33,129 bases of DNA from an uncultured Oscillospiraceae bacterium (GTDB lineage Bacteria > Bacillota > Clostridia > Oscillospirales > Ruminococcaceae): assembly GCA_910587135.1 (NCBI GenBank), contig CAJULF010000028.1:1-33129 (forward strand), written 5' to 3'. Below are positions 1-6,727 of this stretch, piece by piece. How positions within the stretch are numbered: position 1 is the first letter of the stretch; each line of letters opens with the position of its first letter. The position numbers were made by a program, and so were the translations under genes. The notes beneath the pieces are model-generated. The model did not search any database. It worked only from the letters and a program-made list of their open reading frames with translations, and was not told the DNA's origin.

Positions 1-370
1 GTTGTTCTGGAAACCAAACTTGGAGGTTGGATGTTGTTGAGGAGACACTATATAACAAACACTTTATAAGGACTTGTTCTAATAGCTGTTCAACACCCGG
101 TTTGCGGCAAACTTTTACAGTGAATACAGTGAGTTTGAACACAATAAGACCTTGTTCTTCTGGCCGCCCAGTGCGAGGCTTCTGTAATCTTTTTCACGAC
201 AACCGTGATTCTTCCACTTTTGCTACTGTCAAGTGGTAAAGTCGCCGAAAACAGGTAGCGACAAAATCCACACAGCAAAGCAACGTTTAAAGATCAGCAT
301 CGCAACGGCCGCGCAGGAAAATTTTCCGCGACTTGAGTGGATAATTTCCAAATAAGATAAGGGGCTTAGG
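1..370. other. Leading spacer with no supported gene
   Basis: No convincing gene is visible in this 370-base stretch. The one short plus-strand open frame (27-239) has no ribosome site and low-quality composition. Near 310-345 the bases GGAAAATTTTCCGCG and AATTTCCAAATAAGATAAGG resemble the AT-rich, ribosome-site-bearing edge of repeat family B described below, so a decayed copy may lie just ahead of tcdA. The phrase GACTTGTTCT / GACCTTGTTCT occurs twice (about 72 and 149), with no clear structure. Confidence 0.4.
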
Positions 371-1081
371 ATGAGTATTTTTTCACGAACGGAATTAATT
401 CTGGGCAGCGGCGCAATGGAGCGCCTGTCGGCGGCGAGGGTCGCTGTTTTCGGGATAGGCGGAGTCGGCGGGTATACCGCCGAAGCGCTGGCGAGAAGCG
501 GCATAGGAGCGCTTGACCTGATCGATAACGACACAGTGAGCGAATCCAACATAAACCGCCAGATAATCGCGCTGCACAGCACCGTAGGCAGGTACAAGAC
601 CGAAGCAGCGGCGGAGCGGCTGCAAGATATCAACCCGAACCTGAAGCTCACGCTGCATAATATCTTTTTTACTCCCGAAACCGCCGCGGAGTTCGACTTC
701 ACAAAATACGATTATGTTGTTGACGCGATAGACACGGTTACGGGCAAAATCGAACTGGTCATGCGCGCACAGTCCGCGGAAGTGCCTGTCATAAGCGCGA
801 TGGGTGCGGGCAACAAGCTGGACCCCACCGCCTTTGAGGTGTCCGATATATATTCGACCTCGGTCTGTCCGCTCGCGAGGGTCATGCGGTATGAGCTTAA
901 AAAGCGCGGAGTAAAGGCGCTTAAGGTGGTGTACTCGCGGGAAAAACCGCTGACCCCCGCCCGTGCCGCTGAAGAAGCTCCCGCAGGCAAAGCCGTTCCG
1001 GGAAGCACCGCGTTTGTCCCGCCCGTAGTGGGGCTGATAATCGCGGGAGAGGTAGTTAAGGATATTGCAATGATAAGATAA
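371..1081 (+). CDS. tcdA: tRNA threonylcarbamoyladenosine dehydratase (TcdA/CsdL, ThiF/E1 superfamily)
   Basis: This cytoplasmic ATP-dependent enzyme cyclises the t6A37 modification of ANN-decoding tRNAs to the hydantoin form ct6A. The 236-residue product starts MSIFSRTELILG and has the E1-like Rossmann nucleotide loop GIGGVGG (about residues 28-34). This is followed by the adenylation signature DNDTVSESNINRQ, then VDAIDTVTGK and a MGAGNKLDP segment, all typical of TcdA rather than ThiF or MoeB. E. coli TcdA is about 268 residues, so this is the slightly shorter form common in Firmicutes. The ATG at 371 follows an AAGGGG-like ribosome site. The gene appears to stand alone, with a GC-rich hairpin and repeat B1 directly after its stop. 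tsaD, which helps make its substrate, lies about 6 kb away on the other strand. Confidence 0.93.
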   Translation: MSIFSRTELILGSGAMERLSAARVAVFGIGGVGGYTAEALARSGIGALDLIDNDTVSESNINRQIIALHSTVGRYKTEAAAERLQDINPNLKLTLHNIFFTPETAAEFDFTKYDYVVDAIDTVTGKIELVMRAQSAEVPVISAMGAGNKLDPTAFEVSDIYSTSVCPLARVMRYELKKRGVKALKVVYSREKPLTPARAAEEAPAGKAVPGSTAFVPPVVGLIIAGEVVKDIAMIR

Positions 1082-1085
1082 AAAT

Positions 1086-1107
1086 CCGCCCACCGATTTG
1101 TGGGCGG
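1086..1107 (+). terminator. Stem-loop after tcdA
   Basis: CCGCCCAC (1086-1093) pairs with GTGGGCGG (1100-1107) five bases after the tcdA stop. No T-run follows, because repeat B1 begins directly afterwards. A near-identical stem (ATCCGCCCACA / TGTGGGCGGAT) appears on the far side of B1 at 1360-1385. It is probably the tcdA terminator, interrupted or duplicated by the repeat. Confidence 0.55.
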
Positions 1108-1359
1108 CAGCTTGTAGAAAAAGCTTATATGTTACGCAATGTCGGCGCATAAAATTTCAAAAAGTGTCAGAATTTGCTTCGCAAATTCTGACCGGTTCCC
1201 GCAATCGCGCGGAGGTGGTTTTGCGCAATATGCGCGTGGCTGCTTATGTAGTTTTGCAACTGTTTGCGCAAAACCTCGCGCAGCGAACGGAGCGTGCTTG
1301 CGGAAATTTTGAAATTTTTTAAATAATCCAATTTAGGTCAACCTTTATATACAGCCTGA
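1108..1359 (-). repeat. Family B palindromic repeat, copy B1
   Basis: This copy is inverted relative to reference copy B7. Its ends are CTTGTAGAAAAAGC on the left and CCTTTATATACAGCCTGA on the right, matching the B7 terminal inverted repeats. Inside are AAATTTCAAAAAG, a perfect 11-bp hairpin (GTCAGAATTTG 1166-1176 with CAAATTCTGAC 1182-1192), and a second 12-bp stem GGTTTTGCGCAA (1217-1228) with TTGCGCAAAACC (1264-1275). The conserved loop-type motif GCGCAGCGAACGGAGCG follows (about 1278-1294), then CGGAAATTTTGAAATTTTTT. No convincing protein is encoded. It lies between two convergent genes. Confidence 0.75.
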
Positions 1360-1385
1360 ATCCGCCCACAAGCCTGTGGGCGGAT
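1360..1385. terminator. Stem-loop between convergent genes
   Basis: ATCCGCCCACA (1360-1370), loop AGCC, TGTGGGCGGAT (1375-1385) form a perfect 11-bp hairpin. It abuts the right end of repeat B1 and lies 36 bases past the stop of the minus-strand transglutaminase-like gene. It has no strong T-run in either direction, but probably ends minus-strand transcription. Confidence 0.5.
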
Positions 1386-1420
1386 CATATTTATTAAAGC
1401 CCGCCGAAATATGGCGCTTT

Positions 1421-2563
1421 TTATTCCAACACAGCGTAATAATCCCTTACTTCGCAGGTTCTTGCACGGTGATCGTAGGACATGACGGTATTTGTCAGGT
1501 CGAAATATTTCATCTGTGTTCCGTTGTATTTGTACTGTCCGTCCTTGTAAGTATTATAACTGTTCCAGCCGACATCGACCCACACGCCCCTGCCGTTTAT
1601 TACCGCGTAATTCCACTCGTGCAGCTCTCCTTTGTCGGTTTCGGCATAGGTAAGAACCTCGTTAAGCGCCTCTCCCCTGATATTACATACCTTTATCCCC
1701 TGCACGGCGCACAAAGCCGAAAACAGGTTTGAATAGCCTCCGCACACTGTTCTGTGCGTTTCGAGAACATGGGACAGGGAAAGGGTTTCGGTAGTCACGC
1801 TGTCGGAGCTTGCGTCAAAATCATAATAGATATTATCACTTATCCATTGTGATATAGCAAACGCTTTATCGTAATCGTCTGTTATTCCCTCACAGATCTT
1901 ATCGGAAATTTCCTCCGCTTGATTAATGACTTCACGCGCTCCAACAGGATCGCCGTCGGGAATTATATACCGCAGAACTCCCTCGCGCGGAAGCGTTACG
2001 GGATTTTCCGCAAGCCGCAGATTATTCTCCGCAACCTCGGCGGTGTCTATCGGCGCAAAGCCGTCAGAAGTGACTTGAACACGGTAGTCCGTGATTGAAT
2101 GATCGGAGTTGAAAACGTAAACCGTGTCGTACTCGTTTTCGCTGTGCCTGTTCTTTAATATTATGCGGTAATTTTTCCCGTCATACTCCGCGTCTGCCTT
2201 TACGCCGTCTGAAGCCAGGCACGCCGATTGCACATACTTATCTTCACATACTCCCTCAATAATTATATCGAACCCTTCAAGGGTAATTTTTGAACGGAAT
2301 TGGGGGTTATTTGAGGTGATGATCAACGGCGTTTCCTCCGTTTCACCCGGGGTGCTTTCCGTCGATTCGGCATACTTATCGGTAATAGCCGTCCCATGTG
2401 CCCCTATCGTTTCGGAGGTGGAAAGCAGGGCAGGCGAAGGCTCCGGAAATATAAAATCTGGAGTTCCCCTGCCCGCCCGTCTGCACAGCACAACCACAAC
2501 CGCGGTGACTGCCACAGCTAACAGAAGCGATATTGCCGCTATTGCGGCATTGTATTTTTTCAT
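1421..2563 (-). CDS. Membrane-anchored transglutaminase-like (cysteine protease fold) protein
   Basis: This 380-residue protein has an N-terminal membrane anchor (about residues 7-27) and a Ser/Thr/Pro/Glu-rich linker to about residue 80. A beta-rich middle region follows, then a C-terminal transglutaminase-like core. The putative catalytic triad is visible: Cys274 in RTVCGGYSN, His315 in LHEWNYA and Asp330 in WVDVGWNS, with the helix AISQWISDNIYYD just before it. In Firmicutes such proteins are extracytoplasmic, and substrates are generally unknown; peptidase or cross-linking activity is inference. I chose ATG 2563, preceded by GGGGAG at 8 bases; the TTG six codons upstream lies inside that ribosome site. 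It has its own strong promoter and no operon partner. Confidence 0.85.
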   Translation of the reverse strand: MKKYNAAIAAISLLLAVAVTAVVVVLCRRAGRGTPDFIFPEPSPALLSTSETIGAHGTAITDKYAESTESTPGETEETPLIITSNNPQFRSKITLEGFDIIIEGVCEDKYVQSACLASDGVKADAEYDGKNYRIILKNRHSENEYDTVYVFNSDHSITDYRVQVTSDGFAPIDTAEVAENNLRLAENPVTLPREGVLRYIIPDGDPVGAREVINQAEEISDKICEGITDDYDKAFAISQWISDNIYYDFDASSDSVTTETLSLSHVLETHRTVCGGYSNLFSALCAVQGIKVCNIRGEALNEVLTYAETDKGELHEWNYAVINGRGVWVDVGWNSYNTYKDGQYKYNGTQMKYFDLTNTVMSYDHRARTCEVRDYYAVLE

Positions 2564-2593
2564 GCTTTCCGCTCCCCTCAAAAGAATAGCTAT

Positions 2594-2622
2594 ATTATAT
2601 ATCTTTCAAGAGGATTTGTCAA
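2594..2622 (-). promoter_or_regulatory. Sigma-A-type promoter of the transglutaminase-like gene
   Basis: On the minus strand, TTGACA (2617-2622), a 17-base spacer and TATAAT (2594-2599) form a perfect consensus promoter about 30 bases ahead of the gene's start codon at 2563. Confidence 0.85.
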
Positions 2623-2631
2623 GTCGAACCC

Positions 2632-2720
2632 AAAGAACTTGTACTTATAGCCGCTCAGCGCTTGTCTTGCGGCATATTTTGCCGCCGGCTGCTTTGAAAA
2701 TTCATGACACACAAGTGTAC
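2632..2720. repeat. Degenerate remnant of family D repeat
   Basis: The stretch ATATTTTGCCGCCGGCTGC followed by TTTGAAAATTCATGAC (about 2672-2708) matches the reverse complement of the inside of the family D element at 14863-15013 (ATATTTTGCCGTCGGCTGC then GTTAAAAATTCCTGAC) with few changes. The terminal inverted repeats are not clearly kept, so this looks like a decayed or partial copy. Confidence 0.5.
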
Positions 2721-2744
2721 TCCTGCAAATTTTTTCTTGATATC

Positions 2745-2785
2745 AACATAATCCGATTAGCATTTCAAGCATTTCGGATTATGTT
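2745..2785 (-). terminator. Stem-loop after the DUF4830-like gene
   Basis: AACATAATCCGA (2745-2756) pairs perfectly over 12 bases with TCGGATTATGTT (2774-2785), about 43 bases past the stop of the minus-strand gene that ends at 2829. No clear T-run follows on the minus strand, so termination is likely but not certain. Confidence 0.5.
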
Positions 2786-2828
2786 TAAAAGGTCTGAAAC
2801 CGTACGGTCCGCGGAATATCGACCGGCT

Positions 2829-3269
2829 TTATTTTGCGAGAACCGTTACTATCCCCTCAGCTTCGGCTGAGGATATATCCGCGGCAATTATTTTACCCTC
2901 ATACACCAACAGGTTTGCACATATGGGCACAGAATCCGACGATGCGTTTTCAATGGCATAGGTGTATTTCTTAACCGTACATGCGCGGTATTTCCTTAAA
3001 TCAAAGCCCTGCTCCCGCTGAATGTCGTTATACTTCTCGTACACCTCGTCAAACTCCAGAGGCACACGTACCTCTCTGACATCGGTATGCGTTATGCCAA
3101 CGTCCCAGCCATAGCTGTTTATGTACGCGAGCCGCTGCTCGTTGGTCGAGCCGTCTATTCCGCCGTTGTTGACCGTGTTTAGGCGTATTACTCCCCAGAC
3201 CGCAGCCGCCAGCAGCAGCAGAACCCCCATAAGCAGCGCTTTTCCCGAATGATGTCTTTTTTCTGTCAT
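2829..3269 (-). CDS. Membrane-anchored DUF4830-like protein
   Basis: This 146-residue protein has a basic N-terminus (MTEKRHH), one membrane segment (about residues 10-27), and an extracellular domain. That domain carries YINSYGWDVG, IQREQGFDLRKYR, TYAIEN and NLLVYEGKIIAADISS. From memory this pattern fits the clostridial DUF4830 family, whose function is unknown. The ATG at 3269 is chosen. A frame-compatible GTG 13 codons upstream overlaps the AAAGGAG ribosome site and would place no ribosome site ahead of itself. A perfect hairpin separates that ribosome site from the ATG (see the regulatory entry). No operon partner is evident. Confidence 0.7.
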   Translation of the reverse strand: MTEKRHHSGKALLMGVLLLLAAAVWGVIRLNTVNNGGIDGSTNEQRLAYINSYGWDVGITHTDVREVRVPLEFDEVYEKYNDIQREQGFDLRKYRACTVKKYTYAIENASSDSVPICANLLVYEGKIIAADISSAEAEGIVTVLAK

Positions 3270-3305
3270 AATTCCGCTCTTGCCCCTAACAGGGGCTTCT
3301 CCTTT
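3267..3305 (-). promoter_or_regulatory. Shine-Dalgarno - hairpin - start codon arrangement (H1)
   Basis: On the minus strand, AAAGGAG (3299-3305) is followed after 2 bases by the perfect stem GCCCC/GGGGC (3282-3296, 5-base loop), then 12 bases, then ATG (3267-3269). Linear spacing from ribosome site to ATG is about 29 bases. If the hairpin folds, effective spacing falls to about 14. The same layout occurs at 8457-8499 and 23153-23189. Confidence 0.6.
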
Positions 3306-3443
3306 CACTTTTTTGCATTGACCGCTATTATGTTTCCTTGCTTGTTCGGCATTTCTCCGCTAAATTGTATGACTCCAAAGACCGCAATATTCATATGCAG
3401 CCGATTGATTTTCACAGGTGCGTATCTCTTAAAGGGGAGTTAA

Positions 3444-3490
3444 GGCAACACCGTGCAGAGCGCGAAGCGCGGGCTTTGTGCGGTGTCGCC
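3444..3490 (-). repeat. Family A short palindromic repeat (47 bp)
   Basis: Its ends are GGCAACACCG and CGGTGTCGCC, flanked by TTAA on both sides (3440-3443 and 3491-3494). Read on the minus strand, it matches the first ~39 bases of the 173-bp family A elements joined directly to their last ~9 bases, as though the 126-bp interior had been removed. A second 47-bp copy is at 23228-23274. Confidence 0.8.
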
Positions 3491-3497
3491 TTAATTT

Positions 3498-3905
3498 GCT
3501 GCCTGTATATAAAGGTTTACCAAGAGCGGATTATTTAAAAAATTTCAAAATTTCCGCACTCACGCTCCGCTTCACTACGTTTCGCTCTGCGCGACTTCGG
3601 AAAGCGTACACATTTGCCATAAAGGCGAATGTACAGACTGTAGAAAAAGCCTATTTGCCACGCAATGTCGGCACATTAAATTTCAAAAAGTCGCGCGTTT
3701 GCGAACGAAAACGCGCGCGGTTTCCGTTAGGCATGCGGAGTGAAGCGCAGCGGAACGGAGTATGCCTAACGGAAATTTTGAAATTTTTTTAAATAATTAG
3801 CCTTAGGTCAACCTTTATATACACTCTGAACATTTGCATAAAGGCGAATGTACACTTTTTGAAATTTAATGCGCCAAAATTACGTTATCAATATTTTTTT
3901 AGTGT
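3498..3905 (+). repeat. Family B repeat, copy B2, interrupted by B3
   Basis: The left part (3498-3633) reads CCTGTATATAAAGGTTTACC, TTATTTAAAAAATTTC, then the conserved loop motif at 3564-3585. It ends in the apical hairpin ACATTTGCC...GGCGAATGT. The right part (3830-3905) resumes with the same hairpin, then TTTTTGAAATTTAATGCGCC and TTATCAATATTTTTTTAGTG, matching the right half of B7 (GTTGTCAATAGGC, then TTTTTCTACAG). Between them sits B3 in the opposite orientation. Confidence 0.72.
3634..3829 (-). repeat. Family B repeat, copy B3, nested in B2
   Basis: This 196-bp copy is inverted relative to B2. Its ends are CAGACTGTAGAAAAAGCC (left) and CCTTTATATACACTCTGA (right). It contains hairpin CGCGCGTTT (3692-3700) / AAACGCGCG (3708-3716). 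It also has a perfect 14-bp stem TTTCCGTTAGGCAT (3721-3734) / ATGCCTAACGGAAA (3762-3775) around the loop-type motif GGAGTGAAGCGCAGCGGAAC. It is flanked by 23- to 24-base near-identical hairpin sequences at 3610-3633 and 3830-3852. Confidence 0.78.
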
Positions 3906-3933
3906 GCTTAATCTGTAATATAATTTTTATGTC

Positions 3934-3950
3934 TTAACAGAATCTTAACA
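3934..3950 (+). promoter_or_regulatory. TTAACA direct repeats, Pho-box-like
   Basis: TTAACA (3934-3939) and TTAACA (3945-3950) are separated by 5 bases, an 11-base period. This matches the general form of Gram-positive PhoP boxes. A weaker pair, TTAACG (4139-4144) and TTAGCG (4150-4155), with the same inner GAATC, overlaps the promoter of the small gene at 4329. Assignment to PhoP is inference from spacing and sequence only. Confidence 0.35.
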
Positions 3951-4153
3951 AATTCATATAAATTTCAGACAATTTCCGGTAAAATGTGGTATTTTACTGT
4001 CCGTGACAGGCAGTTTCTTTGCGTTTTTTCAACAACAATTCGGATAATTTGATAAAAATCCCGTATAATACTATACAAAATGCCGAAAATTTTATCTATT
4101 TTTTTACATATTTTACAAAAAATATAAAATAAAAAACCTTAACGGAATCTTAG

Positions 4154-4182
4154 CGGACAAAACGCGGTTTTTCTGGTATAAT
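4154..4182 (+). promoter_or_regulatory. Promoter of the small gene at 4329
   Basis: CGGACA (4154-4159), 17 bases and TATAAT (4177-4182) make a good -10 with a weak -35. Transcription would start near 4189, giving a leader of about 140 bases before the ATG at 4329. The -35 region overlaps the second GAATC-spaced repeat pair (4139-4155). Confidence 0.6.
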
Positions 4183-4241
4183 AAATTAGGGACATTTATT
4201 ATCTGCAATACGCAAACCCACGCACGATAATAGATGAGCCG

Positions 4242-4296
4242 GCAAATTTCACCGTAGTCCGCACCTTTTTTCGGACGGCACGGCGATTTGCTTTTT
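4242..4296 (+). promoter_or_regulatory. Structured leader, possible attenuator
   Basis: A three-part stem is visible: GCAAAT (4242-4247) with ATTTGC (4286-4291), CCGT (4252-4255) with ACGG (4280-4283), and GTCCG (4257-4261) with CGGAC (4272-4276). It is followed at once by TTTTT, so it could act as an intrinsic terminator ahead of the ribosome site near 4315-4321. I do not recognise it as a known riboswitch class. Confidence 0.45.
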
Positions 4297-4328
4297 ACAT
4301 ATGCCCAACGGGAAAAAGGAGGACTTCT

Positions 4329-4532
4329 ATGTGGAAGATGACAAAAGATGAAATGCAAACGGAGGATGGGGTGCGGTACATCGCATACGGCATCACAGGC
4401 GGTGACTGCACTATTCCCGATATCAGCACCGATAAAGATGTCGTTATTGAGTTTGTCGGCAGGCTGAACAAATTCGGAGCGTCCCCAATAAACGCAGCGG
4501 ACATCGTGGATGATTTCCTGGCGGAAATATAG
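4329..4532 (+). CDS. Small DUF6514-like protein
   Basis: This 67-residue protein begins MWKMTKDEMQ. It carries YGITGGDCTIPDIS, then VVIEFVGRLNKFGASP and a C-terminal IVDDFLAEI. From memory these features fit a clostridial family (DUF6514) of short proteins of unknown function; no catalytic motif or membrane segment is visible. The start is secured by AAGGAGG seven bases ahead. The gene is monocistronic, with its own promoter, a leader of about 140 bases holding a terminator-like fold, and a strong terminator just past the stop. For such a small protein that is an elaborate control region. Confidence 0.72.
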   Translation: MWKMTKDEMQTEDGVRYIAYGITGGDCTIPDISTDKDVVIEFVGRLNKFGASPINAADIVDDFLAEI

Positions 4533-4543
4533 CAAAAACCGAT

Positions 4544-4600
4544 AAAGCCCAAAATCACGCCTATGATTTGGCAGGTATGATTTTGGGCTTTATTTAATTT
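4544..4600 (+). terminator. Intrinsic terminator of the small gene
   Basis: AAAGCCCAAAATCA (4544-4557) pairs over 14 bases with TGATTTTGGGCTTT (4578-4591), followed by the T-rich run ATTTAATTTAATTTTTATT. It begins 11 bases after the stop codon. Confidence 0.92.
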
Positions 4601-4680
4601 AATTTTTATTCTAATCTTTGATCGGAGTTTAGGCAATATTTGAGGCAATAGGCGGGGGATTTTCGCAAAGATGTATATGG

Positions 4681-4853
4681 GGCAACACCGCACATAGCCC
4701 ACGCTTCGCGCTTTGCACGCATCTTGCTTGTATATTTTCCGTCATATTGCACAAGTTCTTCTTGGCAGATGTCAGCCCGCCGGCGTCGAGCGTGTACAAC
4801 CTGACGAATAACCCGATGGCGCAATCTGCGCACAAGCTTTGTGCGGTGTTGCC
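4681..4853 (+). repeat. Family A long repeat, copy A1 (173 bp)
   Basis: The terminal inverted repeats are perfect over 14 bases: GGCAACACCGCACA and TGTGCGGTGTTGCC. The interior is nearly identical along its length to A2 at 30558-30730, also 173 bp, including CTTCGCGCTTTGCACGCATC, TTCCGTCATATTGCACAAG, CAGCCCGCCGGCGTCGAG and GGCGCAATCTGCGCACAAGC. It encodes no convincing protein. A1 sits between the terminator of the small gene and the protease terminator. Confidence 0.88.
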
Positions 4854-4884
4854 ATAGATATAAGATTGATATCAGGCAAGTAAT

Positions 4885-4938
4885 AAGCCCAAGGGTTCGC
4901 CGAACAAATTATCAGCGTACCTTTGGGCTTTTATTTTT
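4885..4938. terminator. Terminator after the CPBP protease
   Basis: AAGCCCAAGG (4885-4894) pairs with CCTTTGGGCTT (4920-4930) with a one-base bulge. The T-run (TTATTTTT) lies on the plus-strand side. On the minus strand, which reads out of the protease gene ending at 4953, the tail TTATTACTT is weaker. It is probably a two-way terminator. Confidence 0.6.
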
Positions 4939-4952
4939 CATAATAGGTATGT

Positions 4953-6029
4953 CTATTCCCCTGTCAGCTTCATAATGCCTTTGTATATCAGACGCGGGAT
5001 AAACTGATAGGTAAATGAGTCCGCGGCGAGAATCAGCATGATTATCACCGTAAAGCGCGAAAAAAATATCCCCCAGCGCTTTCCCGTACTCAGCTCCGTC
5101 CAAATCTTCGGAACCTTGTAGCGGCGTATCTTGCACAGCTTGAATATAGCCATGACAATCCCCACCAGCATTAGCATTATCACCAGAAACTGGAACACAA
5201 GAAACGCTGCGACCGCGGGAGTCATTTCAGCCTCCCTGCCGCTCTCTGCAGCAAGAAGATAATCGCCCACCGATTCAATGCTCATGAAAAACAGCAGCAG
5301 ACCCGACACACTGTTAAGCATGGCGTGCATTATCGTAGTGGTAACAAGGCTTTTTGTAGAAACAGCGATATATCCCAGGCAGACGCCGAGAACCGTTGCG
5401 TAGAAAAACTGCTGAAAATTTGAATGGGTCAATCCGAACAGGAACGCCGAAACAAATATCGCAAAGCCGTTTCCGTATGGACGCAGGCTCTCCATAACGA
5501 TACCCCTGAACCAGAATTCCTCGCATATCGGCGCTATGACCACCATTTGAAACAGCAGAATAAGTGCACACGGAATATTATCCGCCTGAAGCTCGTTCAC
5601 GGGATTAAAGGTCTTGTTAAGATCGGCTTTCGACAGAAAATAGGATACCGCAAGCGTAAGAAGATTGATAAATATCGCCAGCCCGTAGCAGGCGGGGAAC
5701 ATTCCTATGGCGTTGCTTAAATAAACGGGCTTCTGATAGAGCCGCCCGCGGGTTTCCTTTGACGGCTCTTTGATAATAAGCACCGCCAGCGTTATGGGGA
5801 TAACATCCAGAAACACAAAGGACATAAGCGTTTGCAGTGCGTAGCAAAGTATCTCGTCCAACTGCTCGAAAAGCGGATACATCAGGCTCAACAGTATGGA
5901 GCATATCCCCCTCGCAACAAAAACGCATATCATCATAAGCCCTATGCGCAGGCAGACATCCTTGAAGCCGCCTATTTTTGACGGCTGCGGCAGCTCATTT
6001 GCCGCAGCTTCATTTATTGTTTCAGCCAT
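4953..6029 (-). CDS. CPBP family intramembrane metalloprotease (CAAX protease-like)
   Basis: This 358-residue polytopic protein has about eight hydrophobic segments. The family motifs are present in order: EEFWFRG (Glu170, Glu171, Arg175), FGLTHSNFQQ (His202) and MHAMLN (His235, Asn239), which form the membrane-embedded metal site. Known relatives are Rce1-type CAAX proteases and bacterial proteins linked to bacteriocin maturation or immunity; a specific substrate cannot be named here. ATG 6029 is preceded by AAGGAGG at a good distance. That ribosome site belongs to the AT-rich edge of a family B-like repeat. No partner gene is adjacent, and a terminator follows. Confidence 0.9.
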   Translation of the reverse strand: MAETINEAAANELPQPSKIGGFKDVCLRIGLMMICVFVARGICSILLSLMYPLFEQLDEILCYALQTLMSFVFLDVIPITLAVLIIKEPSKETRGRLYQKPVYLSNAIGMFPACYGLAIFINLLTLAVSYFLSKADLNKTFNPVNELQADNIPCALILLFQMVVIAPICEEFWFRGIVMESLRPYGNGFAIFVSAFLFGLTHSNFQQFFYATVLGVCLGYIAVSTKSLVTTTIMHAMLNSVSGLLLFFMSIESVGDYLLAAESGREAEMTPAVAAFLVFQFLVIMLMLVGIVMAIFKLCKIRRYKVPKIWTELSTGKRWGIFFSRFTVIIMLILAADSFTYQFIPRLIYKGIMKLTGE

Positions 6030-6033
6030 AATT

Positions 6034-6205
6034 CCTCCTTATTTAATTTTGAATTTCCCGCTGCGCAGCGTTCGCGCTATCTTGCCGTGAAAGCTCCGTT
6101 TTCCGCTTTGCGGAAAACTGCGCTTCCACAGCTGCTTGCGGAAAATTCCCGCGTAAGCTTTACGCTGCTCTTTGTGGGTGCAGCTTCTCACGCGCGAACA
6201 GGGCG
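6034..6205 (-). repeat. Family B-like repeat supplying a ribosome site (B6)
   Basis: Read on the minus strand, this spacer ends GGGAAATTCAAAATTAAATAAGGAGG, where the last seven bases are the ribosome site of the CPBP gene. Upstream are perfect stems such as GTTTTCCGC/GCGGAAAAC (about 6100-6121) and GCGTAAGC/GCTTTACGC, and the phrase GGGAATTTTCCGCAAGC. It is more divergent than the copies at 8985, 17252 and 19035. Confidence 0.5.
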
Positions 6206-6211
6206 GCTTGG

Positions 6212-6727
6212 TTACCCCCGCAGCTCCGCGGCGCGGTGGCAGTCGGTTATTTCGGCAACTATTTCCTCCATTGATTTTCCGCCGCACTCTACCTTTATAT
6301 CGCCGTACTCCTCATACAAAGCGCGTCGGCAGGCAAATACCTCCTCGATCGTTTCCCCGCGGCGCATGGCTATACCGCGGCTCGTTATATTATACAACCG
6401 TTTTTCTATCTCCTTTTCGGGCAGCGACAGATAATACACAAGACCATACCGCTTTAAATGAAGCATTGCCGTACGACTGTATACGGCACTGCCGCCTGTG
6501 GCGATCACCGTATCGCTCCCGGCGGTCACGGACAGTATCGCCCGCTCCTCCGCTATGCAGAAAGCGTCCAGTCCGTCGGAATCTATTATCTCCTGGAGCA
6601 GTCTGCCCTCACGCTGCTGTATAATAAGATCGGTATCCGTAAAAGTAAACCCTAAGGACTTTGCAAGAAGCACCCCTATGGTGGACTTTCCGCAGGCGGG
6701 CATTCCTATAAGCACAATATTTCTCAT
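6212..6727 (-). CDS. aroK: Shikimate kinase
   Basis: This enzyme phosphorylates shikimate at the 3-hydroxyl with ATP, the fifth step toward chorismate and aromatic amino acids. The 171-residue length is typical. The Walker A loop GMPACGKST lies near residues 8-16. Asp31 and Asp33 in the DTD motif bind Mg and shikimate, VIATGGSAV is the shikimate-contact loop, and RGIAMRRGE is the lid region. The start ATG at 6727 directly follows the tsaD stop codon (TAA-ATG with no gap), so the two are almost certainly cotranscribed and probably translationally coupled. No other aro gene is in the window. Confidence 0.93.
   Translation of the reverse strand: MRNIVLIGMPACGKSTIGVLLAKSLGFTFTDTDLIIQQREGRLLQEIIDSDGLDAFCIAEERAILSVTAGSDTVIATGGSAVYSRTAMLHLKRYGLVYYLSLPEKEIEKRLYNITSRGIAMRRGETIEEVFACRRALYEEYGDIKVECGGKSMEEIVAEITDCHRAAELRG

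Larger units (their letters stand above)
3270..4328. other. Gene-poor, repeat-rich spacer (about 1.06 kb)
   Basis: No protein gene is supported here. In order, the stretch holds the H1 ribosome-site hairpin, a 47-bp family A palindrome (3444-3490), repeat B2 interrupted by repeat B3 (3498-3905), and an AT-rich region with TTAACA-type direct repeats (3934-3950). It ends with the promoter and structured leader of the small gene at 4329. The open frames at 3249-3792 on the plus strand are repeat-derived and lack ribosome sites. Confidence 0.7.

Noticed and set aside
27..239. A 70-residue plus-strand open frame at the left edge
   Set aside because: No ribosome site, unusual composition and no recognisable family; treated as non-coding.
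395..1150. A 251-residue minus-strand frame opposite tcdA
   Set aside because: It is antisense to a clearly recognised enzyme and rich in Arg/His/Tyr, as expected of a shadow frame.
4201..4300. Cyclic di-GMP or other known riboswitch ahead of the small gene
   Set aside because: Some GCAAACCC-like bases are present, but the conserved core of that class could not be laid out; left as an unnamed structured leader.
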